A stretch of DNA of 64,000 nt, taken from assembly GCA_951394405.1 (NCBI GenBank), contig OX596342.1:2542001-2606000 (forward strand), in the 5' to 3' direction. Position 1 is the stretch's first letter. Each line of letters opens with the position of its first letter. This document shows, piece by piece, positions 12,529 to 25,178 of this stretch. The DNA is from Coprinellus micaceus. Lineage: Eukaryota; Basidiomycota; Agaricomycetes; Agaricales; Psathyrellaceae. The notes under the pieces were generated by a model. It saw only the letters and a list, made by a program, of their open reading frames with translations. It was not told where the DNA came from and made no database searches. The translations under genes and the position numbers were made by a program.

Positions 12529-12785
12529 GTTCCGCTACCGACATGGCCCGTCCCATCCTTGTACGCCCACTGCACAATCATCGCCCCCCAGCTTCGGGGG
12601 TGGGTCTAGCCTTCCACTGTAGATTAAATGCAAAAATCCAAGGTTATTGTCTAGTCTAGAATGTATGTCGGCATATCCAAATTGCTCTATGATTAGTGTA
12701 AGTAGCTTTGAGTCCTGTATCCCTTGAAAAGAAAAGAAAAATCTAGTAGCGAACGAAAGCGACGTCTAACCGCACATTGGTCTGT
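12529..12785. other. Convergent 3' intergenic region
   Basis: A short region between the stop codons of the plus-strand MYND gene and the minus-strand transporter gene. It holds no gene and should contain both polyadenylation regions. Confidence 0.5.
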
Positions 12786-15700
12786 CTACACATCCTTCAT
12801 CTGCCTCCCGTTCATCGCGTAACTCACGCTCGGACTCAAGGGGTAACCCTGATACCCACTCGAGAGCATTCCACCCCCACCCGCCGACCCAACGCCGTGG
12901 ATATGGTACTGCTCCCCAACGATCTCTTTGGCGGCCATCATCAGCCTATCGAGCCTGCTCATCAAGCTGCACGCTGTCGAGATGCCAACACAGAACATCC
13001 TGAATGATAGTTAGAGTCTGTTAGCGCCCAAGGAGAGAGGGGTAGGCCGAGGGACGTACATGTACTGCTCGTTCTGTAAAGTCTCGAGGGTAAGCAATCG
13101 GGGAAGGCCGTAGTCCTCCTCCGAATCTTTGTGTATAATGTCGAGTCCATGGTGTCGCATCATGAGCCTGTCCAAGAGCGGACTAGGCGTGACTTGAGGA
13201 AGAGGGTTGCCCGTACGCAACGACGAGGAGATCATGGCTGAGAAGCGAAGAATTAGTCAAGGGATGACCAGAAGAGAATTAAAACCCACTGATAACAGCC
13301 AGGACGTCACCCTGGAAATCTGTGTCCATAAACCGTGACCGCCGGAGGAACGCGCGCGTCCACTGAGGCTCCAGGTGCTCCAGGACCGAGAGGAGATGCG
13401 ACATCGAGTACGTGCACGCACTGCCAAATCGGAATTTCCAGTCAGTATGGCCCGAGCCAACGCAAACAAGAACGTACATCTGCATATCCAATATCTGTTG
13501 GTACCTCTTCTTTGGCCACCTCCCTCTTAAAGAGAACTCATACACGATATTCGTCGACAAGGTCGATGCCCTCTTCAACTTGCTCCTCGTAGCCAACAGT
13601 GTCGAATTGATCTCTCCAACAGACGTCTCCTTCTTATCTGAGGCAAAGCTGAGGACCGAGCAATAGATGGCCCCGATTTCTGTGCAGGTGGTTGCGAGGA
13701 TCGAGCGCTGGTATCGCCGAAGAGTCATGGTCGGTGGGAGGAAAGATGAAATACTGGGGACACGAAGCGTCAGAGCGGAGTACGGAAAGGAGGACGAGCG
13801 GAATGACGTACAAGGCGGCTACAACTCCAATGGACACAAGGACAAATCGACGCTGTTTGCATCGGGGTTAGTCACCCAACTTCAACGATGAAAGAGATGC
13901 ACTGACCCAAGCAACGTCCCACCCAAACCCAGGTGATCCGGGGATGACCTGGTGCGTATCCTGGTACGAGTAACCCAAGACCTATGATCGAAAACGAAGT
14001 CAGCCTCAGCTATTCCTTCACCAAATGGGAGACTCACCAAAACCGCCGTAACGAACATCACCAGCCTCGTCATCGGCGGGATCGGGCAGTACAGCACGAC
14101 CATAAAGAAGAACGGGAAGCACACCGCACACACCGCTGCAAAGGCAAACGGACTTGCTGTCCCGCTCCCGGACGAGATGTACCACATCACCATACCGACG
14201 ACGCCTCCGACGAAGGTGGCGATGATACGCGCTGCGAGGCCGAAAGTTGTGTCGCCCCGGAACCGGGCAATAGTGAGTTGGCCCATGATTCTAGAGGGGA
14301 TGCGGTTAGTGTTGTGGTGTGCCTACTGCGTGCGGATGGACGTACATAGCCCAGACGTATCTGTTATCTGCACTTGAATGAGACCATGAACCTGTGCTAG
14401 ACAAAGAACTATCACTCACTGTACGCAAACTCGGCAGAGCTCTTAATCAAGAATGGCAAGCACAGAGCCACTATCATCCTCGTCAACCCAAATCCAGATC
14501 GGTGAAGATCCTCGTGAATCACGCACCAGAAACCAATCCAGCCTTGAGAGCGAACAACGAGTTCCCACCCGTCAAGCTCTCCGCGAAGTGATACACCAGA
14601 TTCATCGCAACCTCTACCCAGTTCCGTGGCGGTAGGGCGTCAGGGTCCCGGCGACGGGGTAACCCCAAATCGTGTTCATCTTGCATTTCGTGCGCTCCTG
14701 GGATGACATCTGTGGCAGGCGATGGGGGTTAGGAGACTAAGAAGACCGGAGGGGGCGTAGAGGGAGGGAGTGAGGAAGGACGACGGACCTGGGTCATCGT
14801 CGTCCGTATGCTGGAGAGTCTCGGGGACATCCCGAGAAGTCGAACCGAAGAGTTGGCGAACGGGTGTCCAGAGCTTCATCCGGGTTCTCTCTTCCTCCAG
14901 TCTCAGGATCTCATCGAGCTACGCGAAACAGTGTCAATCACTATCGAAAGGACGAACCCCACAAAGAAACGGAGCAAGGATTGTGCGCTCACCGATTCAA
15001 CAAGCACGGATGCCACCTGGATCAGATGGTACTGGTACACATAGCAATGAAAGAGGTGCTTATGTGGTGGGATCTCTTTGTGGTGGCTCTCGTCGTCGGC
15101 TATTTCGACGACAGGATGGTAAGGCTCGATAACCAGAAGCCTGCCAAACATTCATCAGAATCCACTGGCGCGAACCAGGTAGAAGTGAAAACCAAATGCG
15201 CACCTTCCTTGCTCCCGGAACGTCGCCAGTGCTGCTGATACTGTTTCTCTCACTTGCACAATCTTCTCCACCTTCTTCGCTCGTTCTGCCGCCTGTTTAT
15301 CCCTCGAGAAGAACCTGAACTTGCCCTGCCGTAAACCAGAGAACCAATCGTCTATCGTCGTGAACGCCAAGCTACACTCCTCCAACAGAGGGACGCATCT
15401 GCCGATCCATTAGCAAGGGTATAATGAAGGGAGTGAAAACCTCCACGCACCCCTTCCCTAGCAACTCCGTCTGCGTCTGAATCCACTCATCGTCCCTCGG
15501 ATCCACCCTCTTCGCCTCCAAATTCAAATACTTCTGACTCTCAAATACCCCCACAACCTTCTCCGCCCTCCTATGCCGATGACTCTTCAAACTCAAGTTC
15601 ATCAACGAATTATGCAGGTGCAGGTGAAACAAATGGTGATGCGGATGATGATGATCCCGACTCCTCTGCCCCGCCCCATGGGTACTTGGGGTCCTCGAAT

Positions 15701-17544
15701 GCTTCGGGCTCAGCGGGAGAGGCGTCAGCTGGCTCCTCGACCCGGTAGGCGAGAACTGTGGTGGGGGCGTCGACGTGCCTGGTGTCCCCTTGTCCACAGG
15801 ACTCGACCTCTCCACGCTCGGCCTCCGACTCCTCCCCGACGTTGGCGTCGGACTGGGATGCCTACTCCTCGTCGCTGGCGTCCCCGGCCCCGGTGTCGTC
15901 GCCACACTCGCTGGAACGCTGTAGAACTTGTCCTTCTCCGGATCGATGAGGCGGAAGTAGAGCCCCATCCCGTGCAGCCGACCCGTAAGCCTCCTCGCAA
16001 AGCCCTGGAACGCCTGGAAATCCGTCGGTGCGAACCTACAGAACGTGAGGTCGGACGCGACGAGGCGGGCCGCAGCGGCGCACGACACTAGCGTCCCTTC
16101 GGCCTTGCCCATCGTCTCGTGTACGCTCAGCACGAGCTCCTCGAACTCTGCCGTCCCCGGTGCCGACTGCAAGAGGGTCGCGTGTTTCGAGAGGAGGGGG
16201 CCGAGGGGGCCGTAGAACGCTTGCAGCCGTGAGGTGAACTGTGCGGAGATGGTCTGGGGGAAGATGAGGAGGGAGGAGAGGATGGCGATGCAGGAGTGGA
16301 GCGCGACAGGGATGAGGATCGTTTGCCCGGAGAGGTAGTAGGGAAAGGGAAAGAGGACCGCGGTGGTCAGGTTGATGTCTATTGGACGTCAGGATATGGC
16401 CTACGCCGCCGAAGGAGGAACGCACCGAGGCAGATGCATCCGAAGATGCTGGCGAATAGGTACGGGCCGGGTCCCTTCCTTGCCTTGATGAACAGGAAGA
16501 AGCTGCTCCCCAGCGCGATGAACACGCCCGCAATCGCACTCGGCTAGACAGGGTGAGCAATCTCGTAGCCCTGAACGAAGACGGACGTACCCCTGCTTGA
16601 ATGTACTTGCCGTCAATGACGTCGGTGAAGGCCACATTGTAGTCGACATGGTGCCGTGCCATGCTCGCGAATTTGAGCCCTAAGCACGACCATCTGCGAG
16701 CGTGTGAGTTCGCGTCGGAAATGAGGACCTCGAGGCAGGAAAAAAGGGAAGAAAAAGGAAAGGGCGAGAACGCCGAGGCCAGCGCGCAATGTAGCTGACT
16801 ATTCCCCTTCCAATCTCGTCCAAAGCTTCGTCATGAAAGAAGAGGAAACGGCAGGAAACGGCGTCCAGCGGAGACATGGGCGACATAACGGCATTGCGAA
16901 GGCTCTGGATGCACATTGTCGGGCACCCGAACAATTTGCACCGTAGGCTGTAGCCCCGAATGCAAAAGGATCCATCGGCCCCGTTGCCATGTCCCCGATC
17001 ACGCGATGCTCCTGAAGGAAAATTGACCATCAAATAAACGGCGAAGTTGGACGAACGAGGAGGGGCGAGAGAAAGAATATAAAACGATGAACTCACGCCC
17101 ACGCTATGCACACGAATAGGACAATCAGCAGCTCTCGTTCGAGAACCGCAACGAATGGATCACTAGGTGGCGACAAGAAAGACCCAATGAGAATGAGAAA
17201 GCTAGCCTAGCACACTTTCAGCACCTCTGTCGTCGTAGATCTTCGACAGCACTCACCAACCCCATCCAAGCCCCAACGGCCGGTATCGCGAACAGAACCG
17301 CGGCTATCCACGCCGCAACCGCGCATCGCAGCACAGGCTTGATGCTGCTCCAGTTCAGATTGGATGTAACCCATCCAAACCGTTCTGAGAGCCCAAGTCG
17401 TTGTCGCCATTTTGCAGTCTCGGCACTGCTCGTCGAGGACTCATCCAAGTCTAGTCGATCGTCGAATGTTACGACGCTGGGCCTACCCCTGATTCTGACA
17501 TCCGGCTTGGGCTCTGTCGTACGTCCTCGTTGCAGTTTATCCAT
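12786..17544 (-). CDS. ArAE/FUSC-type multi-pass membrane transporter (DUF2421-like)
   Basis: This is a long minus-strand gene with a dozen or more introns, ATG at 17542-17544 and TAG at 12786-12788. The N-terminus is polar (DKLQRGRTTEPKPDVRIRG) and followed by the family opening W..IKPVLRCAVAAWIAAVLFAIP. Next come GSFLSPPSDPFVAVLEREL and LLIVLFVCIAWA (about 17100-17180), FASMARHHVDYNVAFTDVI (about 16650) and further hydrophobic segments. A soluble block (about 15480-16172) has the conserved SDLTFCRFAPTDFQAFQGF and a Ser/Pro/His-rich disordered insert. A second membrane bundle (TIARFRGDTTFGLAARII, FPFFFMVVLYCPIPPMTRLV, LGYSYQDTH; about 13900-14290) matches the FUSC-like half. These proteins are usually annotated as putative ER or plasma-membrane transporters (Pfam ArAE_2_N, FUSC_2, ArAE_2); the substrate is unproven. 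It is divergent from the membrane protein gene at 18410. Exon borders were not all resolved. Confidence 0.85.
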
Positions 17545-18409
17545 CGAAGGAACTCAGGTAGAGAACATGAAAGGGGGGAAGATGTCGTGCAGAGTATAGA
17601 CTCGCTTCCAACATGACTGGAATAAAGAAACCTGAATTCCGGGTTTGTAGTGATGTCATACCATCACATGTTCGGGATTCTGGAAGGTCCACGGACCTCG
17701 GACGGACCCACAAGGACCTACTCGGACATGCCATGAAATGACGTATTTGGAAATGTTTTCGCAAGGCCTTGACGTTTTTTGATTTTGTTCCTCCCAACAA
17801 CTTGCCGCGCAGACCCTTGCTTTTGACCCTCAAACTTGCCTCAAACTGTTTTCCTGCACCTTAACTTGAGAATATTCCCGACAACAACATTTCCCTCCAG
17901 TTCGCCAGTGTCGTGCTTGATAGTTTCTCGATAGACCAGCTTCACTTCGCTGGCACTTCCACGCCATGGCGCTGAGTGGGTTGGTTGTTCATAATATTCT
18001 CTAAAACGCGCCTCCACACGTCACGGAATTGGGCAGAATTCCAACCGTGCCACGACGAGATCGCGATGCCAAGTGGCCGACCCCCATCCTTTGCACATGC
18101 ACCCCCTGCCGAGTACCTGAAGGCCCATATGATTTTATGAAATTTACTTGATGACCTTGATCCCAGCTCCATTCAGAGGTTGCCTTGACTTCATAACCCG
18201 CAGACGAAATCTGACGAAATGCAACTCGACGGCTAAACCAATCACCCGGAGGCCGTCGTAAGTTACCATCCGCTCCAAAAGATTTCCGGTATTGACGAGC
18301 CCCGAAGGGCCCATGACTCTTGACCGTTACCCCAACTCTCCCTAATCCGAGTGGTCGCTGACAGCCCTCCCCTTCTTTTCGCTCCCCCATTCTCCTTCCT
18401 CCCGTCGGG
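17545..18409. promoter_or_regulatory. Divergent promoter region of two membrane-protein genes
   Basis: These 865 bases separate the start of the ArAE/FUSC gene (minus) and the DUF6534-like gene (plus). No coding frame is supported. The stretch just before 18410 is pyrimidine-rich, as is common upstream of fungal starts. No specific binding site was recognised. Confidence 0.4.
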
Positions 18410-19887
18410 ATGCCCACCACCTTGGATAACACCTTCGGTGCGCTCCAAATCGGTGTGCTCATCGCCGTATACCTTTTCGGTATCGTGACCCTGCAATGCA
18501 ACATATATGCCTCCCGATTCCCAGACGATCGAAAGATCTTCAAATGCTTGGTGAGTCCTTGGCCTCAAAGCGTTCCCCCTCAGCCAGATTTGAAACTGAC
18601 GCCTGCCATCTCTTTGGAACGTAGGTCGTTGCTGTCTGGTTACTCGAGCTGGCCCACACGGTCTCAATTACCTATGAGACCTACACGGCGACAATCACCT
18701 ACTTTGGCCATCCAGAGCTATACACCCAATTTGCAGGGTTTGGGGTGGCGATGTTAACGGGCGGGACATTGACGATGTTGGTTCAGGTACGTCGTTGTTT
18801 CTTCTTCGCTTCGCTCTCACTCTGACGTTGAGTAGGGCTTCTTCTCCTGGCGGTTATGGACTATCCTCTTCCACCCCTGGAGATACATCGGTCTCGCCGC
18901 AGGTATCCTCGCCGTCCTGCGATTTGCAGTCAGCATCTTCGCCGGAGTAGAAGCCATCCGAACAACGTCAATTACGACCTTCGCCCACCAATACCGCGCC
19001 ATGCTCGCCAGCCTGCTTAGCGTTGGCGCGGCAATCGACGTCCTCATCGCAGTGGCCATGCTTTCCTTCCTCTTTACGAGAAAGAAGAAGGCATTGGATC
19101 GGTGCGTATCGTGAAGCCACCGTTGGCGCTAGCATGGGTATGACTAACGCCCCACCCAGAGTTGCACGACTGCTAGACCGACTCGTAGGGTATACGGTAC
19201 GCACAGGCTTCGTGACCAGCGTCGCCGCCGTCGCTATCGTCGTCCTGGTATGTCGGCTACTCTCTCTTCCTAAACGGTCGCTTATACCTACCGTCGTAGT
19301 TCCTCGTGTCCACCAACACCTTCGTCTGGCTAGCGATGTATACCTTCCTGGCTAAACGTGCGCATGATTGCCTTCCTTACCCTTACGAAATCTACGAACA
19401 CTGATAAACCTTTTCAGTTTACTCGAATTCCCTGCTTTCCGCAGTTAACGCTCGCAGCGGGCTGCGGGAGACCGTCGGTGGAACAGACCCCTCGGGATCG
19501 AACAGCAAGTCACAGCAAGGGCGTCATGGTGGACTGGTGAGTCCTCGCCCGTACCTGCAACCCGCCTCACTCACTCACTCCCTTTCATCCGTGTCCCTCT
19601 GGCCCCCCGGCGAACCAGATGCATCGCAATAATCCTGCGGGAGCGATCTCGATTCAGATGAAGACCACGACGGAGATGGAAGTGGACGGCATGTCTGCGT
19701 ACACAGTACGTTATGCCCTCCACTGACTGCCGTACTGGACTGACGTTGTCTACAGGTGCCTAAATTCCGACCAAACGAGTCCGGAGTAGATGAGTGTGAC
19801 GATATTTCGAAAGAATCTCAATCCCATGACTCCTCTCCCGATCTTCAAAAGCCCAACAACTTCGTATATCAAGGCCACGCCGTATAA
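18410..19887 (+). CDS. Seven-helix membrane protein, DUF6534-like (copy 1)
   Basis: The start ATG at 18410 gives MPTTLDNTFGALQIGVLIA. After splicing at least six introns the protein has about seven hydrophobic helices: LQIGVLIAVYLFGIVTLQ, VAVWLLELAHTVSITYE, GVAMLTGGTLTMLVQGFFSW, IGLAAGILAVLRFAVSIF, MLASLLSVGAAIDVLIAV, TGFVTSVAAVAIVVLFLV and TNTFVWLAMYTFLAK. They are followed by LYSNSLLSAVNAR, typical of this basidiomycete family, and a polar Ser-rich tail. The last intron ends at about 19756 and the stop is TAA at 19885-19887. Topology resembles a receptor-like seven-pass protein, but no ligand or pathway is known. A second copy lies downstream at 21770 in the same direction. Confidence 0.82.
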
Positions 19888-21769
19888 TACGCCTCATGTG
19901 GGACGCTGGAACCAAGGCTGGGCCTACCCCCTGTATAGAACTAGAATCCATTCACTACCCTGCCCTAGCACTGACGTTGTGCATCCCATCGGAACCTGGC
20001 ACCGTTCCCTCTTTTGACCCCTCGACTTCTGCTTCGACATGCACTTTTTAACCTTCATCTGTCTTCGTCCTATTCCTCAGGCATTCCCCTTTCATTTTTC
20101 GCATTTTCGTAACATAGGTTCGCTGGCATCGTTCACCGCTTGTATTCTATTGGGTAATACTATTCATTCGTTCTCACTGGGACTTCGTATACGTGTACTT
20201 TGTAGCATCTACACATTGGCTTTCCAATGTTATCTCCATCTTGGTATATGGACTCCACACGCCCTGCGGATACATGGGGACGATTTGGCCACTGTTGGCG
20301 ACGACCTTGTGCACCACCGCGAGGGTATAGCGATTGTATGACGCCGACTCTCGGGGGATGGCTGCACTCGTGAGTAAGTTTAGGCAAGTCGGCGTAGCGC
20401 CCGAGCCCGTCCATCGCGCTGCCCATGGAGTAGATATCGTTCAATGCTGCGACCATACAGGAGGGAATCCGAAGCCGATTACACCTGGTTCTGGTGCGTG
20501 ATAGACTACTCGCTTGAACGGCGCTTAGATAACGTCGGCGGCTGTTGCCATGACCTTAGGCGCCATCAATGCACGTAGCGGATCCTCCATCGAATCTTTC
20601 GAGGTCACTTCGCCGCGATAGATTCACAGATACTCGCAGTTACCCTCCAATTGGGGTATATCGATCGGCTCTGTAGGAGCGTTTCTCCTGAAGCTACTTC
20701 GGAGATCTGCGCTAGAAGCCGGGTCGTGCTCCACTGCATATTTACGATCGTCCGAAGGGAACTTTCGAGACACCATCCCCACCGAATTTAGCTAGGGCCT
20801 CATCGGGTGCCCATTGACAACGAGGCTACGCGAAAAAATCACCGCCCTCAGCCACTGGTAAGCCCTGCCGAGTCGTGGCAGCACCCAATACGATAAATAC
20901 GGCCTGTTACGGGTCGCTCTGATCAGTTGCTTTCAACGAGCTTGGGCGTTCCTCAACCTTCCAGTCCGCTACCCTGTATTAGATAGGGTTGCAGATGTGG
21001 GAACTGGGTATAACGTTCCACGACGGGGATAAATGAGTATTTGAATCCGGGTGCGCAACAAATGACCGGAAGGTGTTGGTCCATGTGGACCGCCATTGCC
21101 CCAAATCCTCGCTTGCAGAAGACAGCTCCCAATGGATGGGTGGAACTATATGGAACTCCGCTTTACGAGACCAACTAGTCTCGCGACCTGAACATAACGC
21201 TTTCAATCTCCTCGCAAAGCTCATTTGAAAGCCTCACAGGTTTTAACGCATTCACATGGCACGTCCCTATCACCTGGGCGCCTAACGAGATCAGCTGCCT
21301 AACCCCACATTGTGGCGGTCAGGAACAAGGTGTCTCGGGAGTCCGGTGTCGATGAGTGCGAATTCAAGTAATCCGTATGTTCTCCAGGTTCGTAATATTC
21401 TCCAAGGTCTTCCAATCTTCTTCGTAGACTCCGCTAGAAGACCAACGGTAGGTCGGGACCGCCTCATACGGAATAATGAAGTTGAATCGCGCCCAGAACG
21501 CCGAGCTCGTTACTCGGGTAGGAGATCGCTACAAGATGAGTTACCGGGTCACACTCCAACCTACTTCGGTCAAAACTTTGATACGACTGTTACTCGTGAA
21601 CTCTGGGCATGTGCTACTTACTTACTACGACATGTAGTTAGAGACTTGACACATCGGTGAATGTCTGTGATTACTTACATATAAGTCAAGGGAGATGCGC
21701 AGCCCGTCGTTTCCAGTGTATGCCGCACCGCAGCTCACCCACACCCTCTCCACACCGCCCGATGCACAG
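19888..21769. other. Gene-free spacer between tandem membrane-protein genes
   Basis: About 1.9 kb in which I see no supported gene. A minus-strand stretch around 20350-20560 (APEPGVIGFGFPP, NDIYSMGSAMDGL) is faintly protein-like but is broken by stops and was not assigned. Confidence 0.45.
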
Positions 21770-23331
21770 ATGATCTCCACGACGCCTACGATCCACAACA
21801 CCTTCGGCGCCCTTCAAATCGGCTCTCTTTTTGCTATATTCCTGTTTGGGGTCATCACTCTGCAAGCAGAAACTTACTATCGGACGTACAAGGAGGATAA
21901 ATGGTGGATCAAAGTCCTGGTTAGCCCTCTCCATTTAGACAGTCGTGCACCACTAGAAAACCTGCAAGGTGGGGTCAGTCCTCCTCCTCGAACTCGGACA
22001 CACGATCTGCATCTGTTACGAGGTCTACTTCGGTACCATCACGCACTACGGCTCCCCCGACATCGCCATACGCATGCCCATCCTAGGACTCTCCACCTCC
22101 TTCAGCGCCGCAATCACCCTCCTCGTCCAATCCTTCTTCTCTTACCGCCTCTGGAAAGTCCTCCCCCCTCCTTACCGCCTTACCGCCCTCCTCTGCTTCT
22201 CCCTCGCCATATTCCGCTTCGCCGGCTCCATCTACCAGTCCGTCAAAGCCATCACAGCTTCGACCGTGACGCAGTGGCGCGAGGAGAACGCCGCTGTGGT
22301 GTCGACGATCTTGGCTACAGGGGCGGCGCTTGACTGTATTATTGCGGGTGCGGTGATGCGGTACCTAGTGAAGAAGAGGGAGAGCATGCGGGCGGGGAGG
22401 AGGATGATTGATCGGCTGGTGCATTTCGCGATACGTGAGTGCTTTGATTGGAGGTGGGTTGAAGAGGGCTGATGGGAACGGTAGGGAGTGGGGCGCTTAC
22501 GAGTCTCGCAGCGGTCGCGGTGCTGGTAACTGTGAGTAGTCGAGTTGACTTCGACTAATAGGGCCTGTGCTGAACTACATCTTCTATTCGCAGTACATCC
22601 TACTCCCACACACCCGTCAGTAAACTCGCACTTATAATATCCTATTGGCACAAGGGACGCTCACCCTCTTGAACGCTTGACAGTCATTTGGGGAGGCGTA
22701 TACGCGTTCCTAGCGAAACGTCAGTGTTTCATGCTTCCCTTACTTGAAAAAACAATCAACCCACCTTTCCAATACTCCAGTCTACACGAACAGCTTACTA
22801 TCCGCGTAAGCGCACCCATCGCCCCGTTTCAATACCAGCAGAGGCCTGATCTCACCCATTCCGCTCAGGCTCAACGAACGCGCAAGCCTGCGCGACGCCA
22901 TGGCCCAAGATTACCACATCTCCCTCTCCCCTGTTCCCTCCCGCAGACGCCGGGGTACGACGACCGGCCCCAACCACACACACGGCCCTCTTACGATCTC
23001 CATCGAACGCTCGGCCGAGCGAGCCACGAACTGCGAGTCGAAAGATGGAACCTTTCGATTAACATCCATCTCCCGCAGCCCTGGGCCACTACACAGGTCC
23101 CAGTCCGACTTCGAAGGTAGCCCAAGCCACCTCTGGAGAGATGAAGAGGACGGCAAGTACTCGAACTCGATGCTTGGCGGGATGGGTGGGAGCAGTTTCA
23201 GCGACACCGGTGAGCTTAGGGCACCGATGTCGCCGTGCAGTGCGTATAGGCCGACGAGCAGTTCGAGGATGATCTTCCACCATTCGCCGCCACCCTCTCC
23301 TTTCCTCCCAAATCGGTCCTTTCGGCCATAA
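21770..23331 (+). CDS. Seven-helix membrane protein, DUF6534-like (copy 2)
   Basis: The ATG at 21770 gives MISTTPTIHNTFGALQIGSL, closely matching copy 1 (TLDNTFGALQIGVL). The frame follows with VVSVLLLELGHTICICYEVY, STSFSAAITLLVQSFFSYRL and LTALLCFSLAIFRFAGSIY, then AAVVSTILATGAALDCIIAG and LTSLAAVAVLVT. The frame is continued across several short introns (about 22434, 22532, 22612, 22720, 22827) to WGGVYAFLAK and LNERASLRDAMAQDYH. The C-terminal tail of about 140 residues is Ser/Arg/Pro-rich and cytosolic by composition; the stop is at 23329-23331. It is probably a tandem duplicate of copy 1, with a longer tail. Function is unknown beyond membrane localisation. Confidence 0.8.
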
Positions 23332-23643
23332 CCCTCCCTCATAGTCACCCAGTCTTCCTTCACTTTGCCTCCCACTTACTCGCCCTGTGGCTTCCGCTCT
23401 TGCCTAAAATGTAACATATGCCGATACTTTACTTTCCTGTGCCCGACTCTGTGAAGTCCCTTGACGATGCGCAAGTGCTCTGAGCCGTCCGCTGAATGGG
23501 TAGGTATAGGTGATAGTTTACGCATGCTCTGGGAAGTCTACAGGGATCAAATGAACGGATAAATGCATGCGACAATAAAAGACATTAGTACATTACACGA
23601 TAGGCTGGTCCGTTGTAAAAGTATGCGCAGTGGCATGAGCTAT
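23332..23643. other. Convergent 3' intergenic region
   Basis: About 310 bases between the stops of the plus-strand DUF6534-like gene and the minus-strand GDT1 gene. No gene is seen. Confidence 0.5.
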
Positions 23644-24839
23644 TTAGGGCACTGCGCCAGGCGCGATGGGGATGGACATCTCGGTGTCCGTGCCCATCAT
23701 GTACGCTTCGTAGAGATAGATGAAGCCGAAGAGGATGAAGAGAACCGAGCCTCCGAAAGTCACTAGAGGGTGGTGGTGAGACGAGGACCAGCGTGATTGG
23801 GTGGAAGCACGCACCATGTTTTACAGAGATCTTGGTAGACACATACCGGCCACCGATGACCGCAAGAGCGGTACACATACCGTGACCAACCACAGTCCCC
23901 ACGGTGACCAGGGCGACATGCTGCAAATAGGTGAGTGCCTGGACAAAGCCGAAGGTAGTGACAACGTACATGAGCCGTGCCCAACGCAATCGTCGCAATC
24001 TGGCTCCTATCACCCCACTCTCCTAAGAACGTCAACACAAACGCCTGCACGAACACCGGGCCAAGAAGCAAACTGCAGAAATTGCGTGCCCCTTCCTTGA
24101 AAGACGCCTTGTCCTTCGCGGGTGGCCTCGATGACGTTCGTACCCTCGGACTCTGCCCTGCCTCCATCTCCTCCAAAGGAATATCCCGCTCATGCTCAGC
24201 CTCGTCCTCCTCAATCTCATCCTGTGCCTCCCTCATTTCCTCCTTGATCTTGTCGTTGCCCGCCTTCATAGCCTTGGCCTCAAGCATCATCTTCACACCG
24301 AACACCAAGAACAGAATAGAAGCGGCTACTAGCGTCCAGCGCCGTGGGATGAGGGTGGGGAGGAGGTGGCCCATCGCTGCTGAGAGCATCGACATTACGA
24401 CTAGGGAACCGAATGCTCCAGCAAAGACAATGAGTCGGGGGTGTCGCATGGCCAATATGGCGGCGATGAGGAAGGTCTTGTCGCCGATTTCAGAGAATAT
24501 GATCATCGTGAAGCTCTGCAATAGCGCCTCGAGATTGGATTCAGCGAAGAGTCCGGGCATCGCATCTTGGAGCATTGGGGGCATCTTTGGCGTTTCATTA
24601 ACGAATGCATTGTTCGGTACCCAGTATTGACTTTACTTTGTAGACAACTAGAGACCTGCTTCGTCGTCGGGGAAAGGAGTGTGGGCGTCGTCGTAGTCGT
24701 CGTCGTAGGCTGAGAAGGTTTGGAGCGTGGATGCCGCAGCAGGTGCAGCAAGCTGGCGTTCACGTGGGGGCTCGCACAGCCACACGGGCCTCGGAGCAGA
24801 TGCCCCCGCCAATCGGAGGAGGACAATTGACGGAAGCAA
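23644..24839 (-). CDS. GDT1: GDT1/TMEM165-family Mn2+/Ca2+ transporter
   Basis: Member of the UPF0016/GDT1 family, which moves Mn2+ and Ca2+ (with H+ exchange) across Golgi membranes and supports glycosylation. Both family signatures E-x-G-D-[KR]-[TS] are present: SEIGDKTFLIAAILAMRHP (about 24475-24510) and GEWGDRSQIATIALG (about 23985-24030). They sit in two membrane bundles joined by an acidic cytosolic loop rich in Glu/Asp/Lys (about 24130-24280). The end reads AVIGGRYVSTKISVKH, then after an intron FGFIYLYEAYMMGTDTEM and the stop TAA at 23644-23646. Exon 1 from the ATG at 24837-24839 encodes a signal-like MLPSIVLLRLAGASA and a DDDYDD acid patch. Its junction to exon 2 (near 24585-24655) uses a weak donor, so the ATG at 24582-24584 (MPPMLQDAMP) is an alternative start. 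This is the clearest housekeeping gene in the window. Confidence 0.92.
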
Positions 24840-25178
24840 AGTCGCATGGTGTCCGAGGGGTCAGGGTACTCGGAATTCAAGCATAATCAGAGTGATAGTT
24901 AAGGCCTTAAGGATGAGGAGGCTAGGAATAAGAAGTAATATTATCAGGGACGAACGAATTGACTGGGATATCGCCGCCACCGTATCGGAGTAAGCCAGTA
25001 GTTAAACGGCGATGGGCGCTTAAAGAGGTTAGGTATGTGTAGGAGATACACCGACCGCAAGGAAGACACATTCGTTCATGAGCGTGCCCTACGGAGGGCC
25101 CGCGCACCGAATATTCCAGCAGCTTCACGTACTGAGGCTTTACGGCTCGATATCGCACCCCCTGGCAATCGTAGTGAG
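24840..25178. other. Short intergenic region
   Basis: About 340 bases between the end of the MYND gene and the start of GDT1, both on the minus strand. It should hold the GDT1 promoter; no site was recognised. Confidence 0.4.

Noticed and set aside
20160..20560. Minus-strand stretch with NDIYSMGSAMDGL resembling a kinase subdomain
   Set aside because: Only one short kinase-like motif; no glycine loop, catalytic HRD or DFG could be found and stops interrupt the frame.
24690..24715. Apparent CGT/AGT microsatellite
   Set aside because: It encodes the acidic DDDYDD stretch of the GDT1 N-terminal exon and needs no separate explanation.
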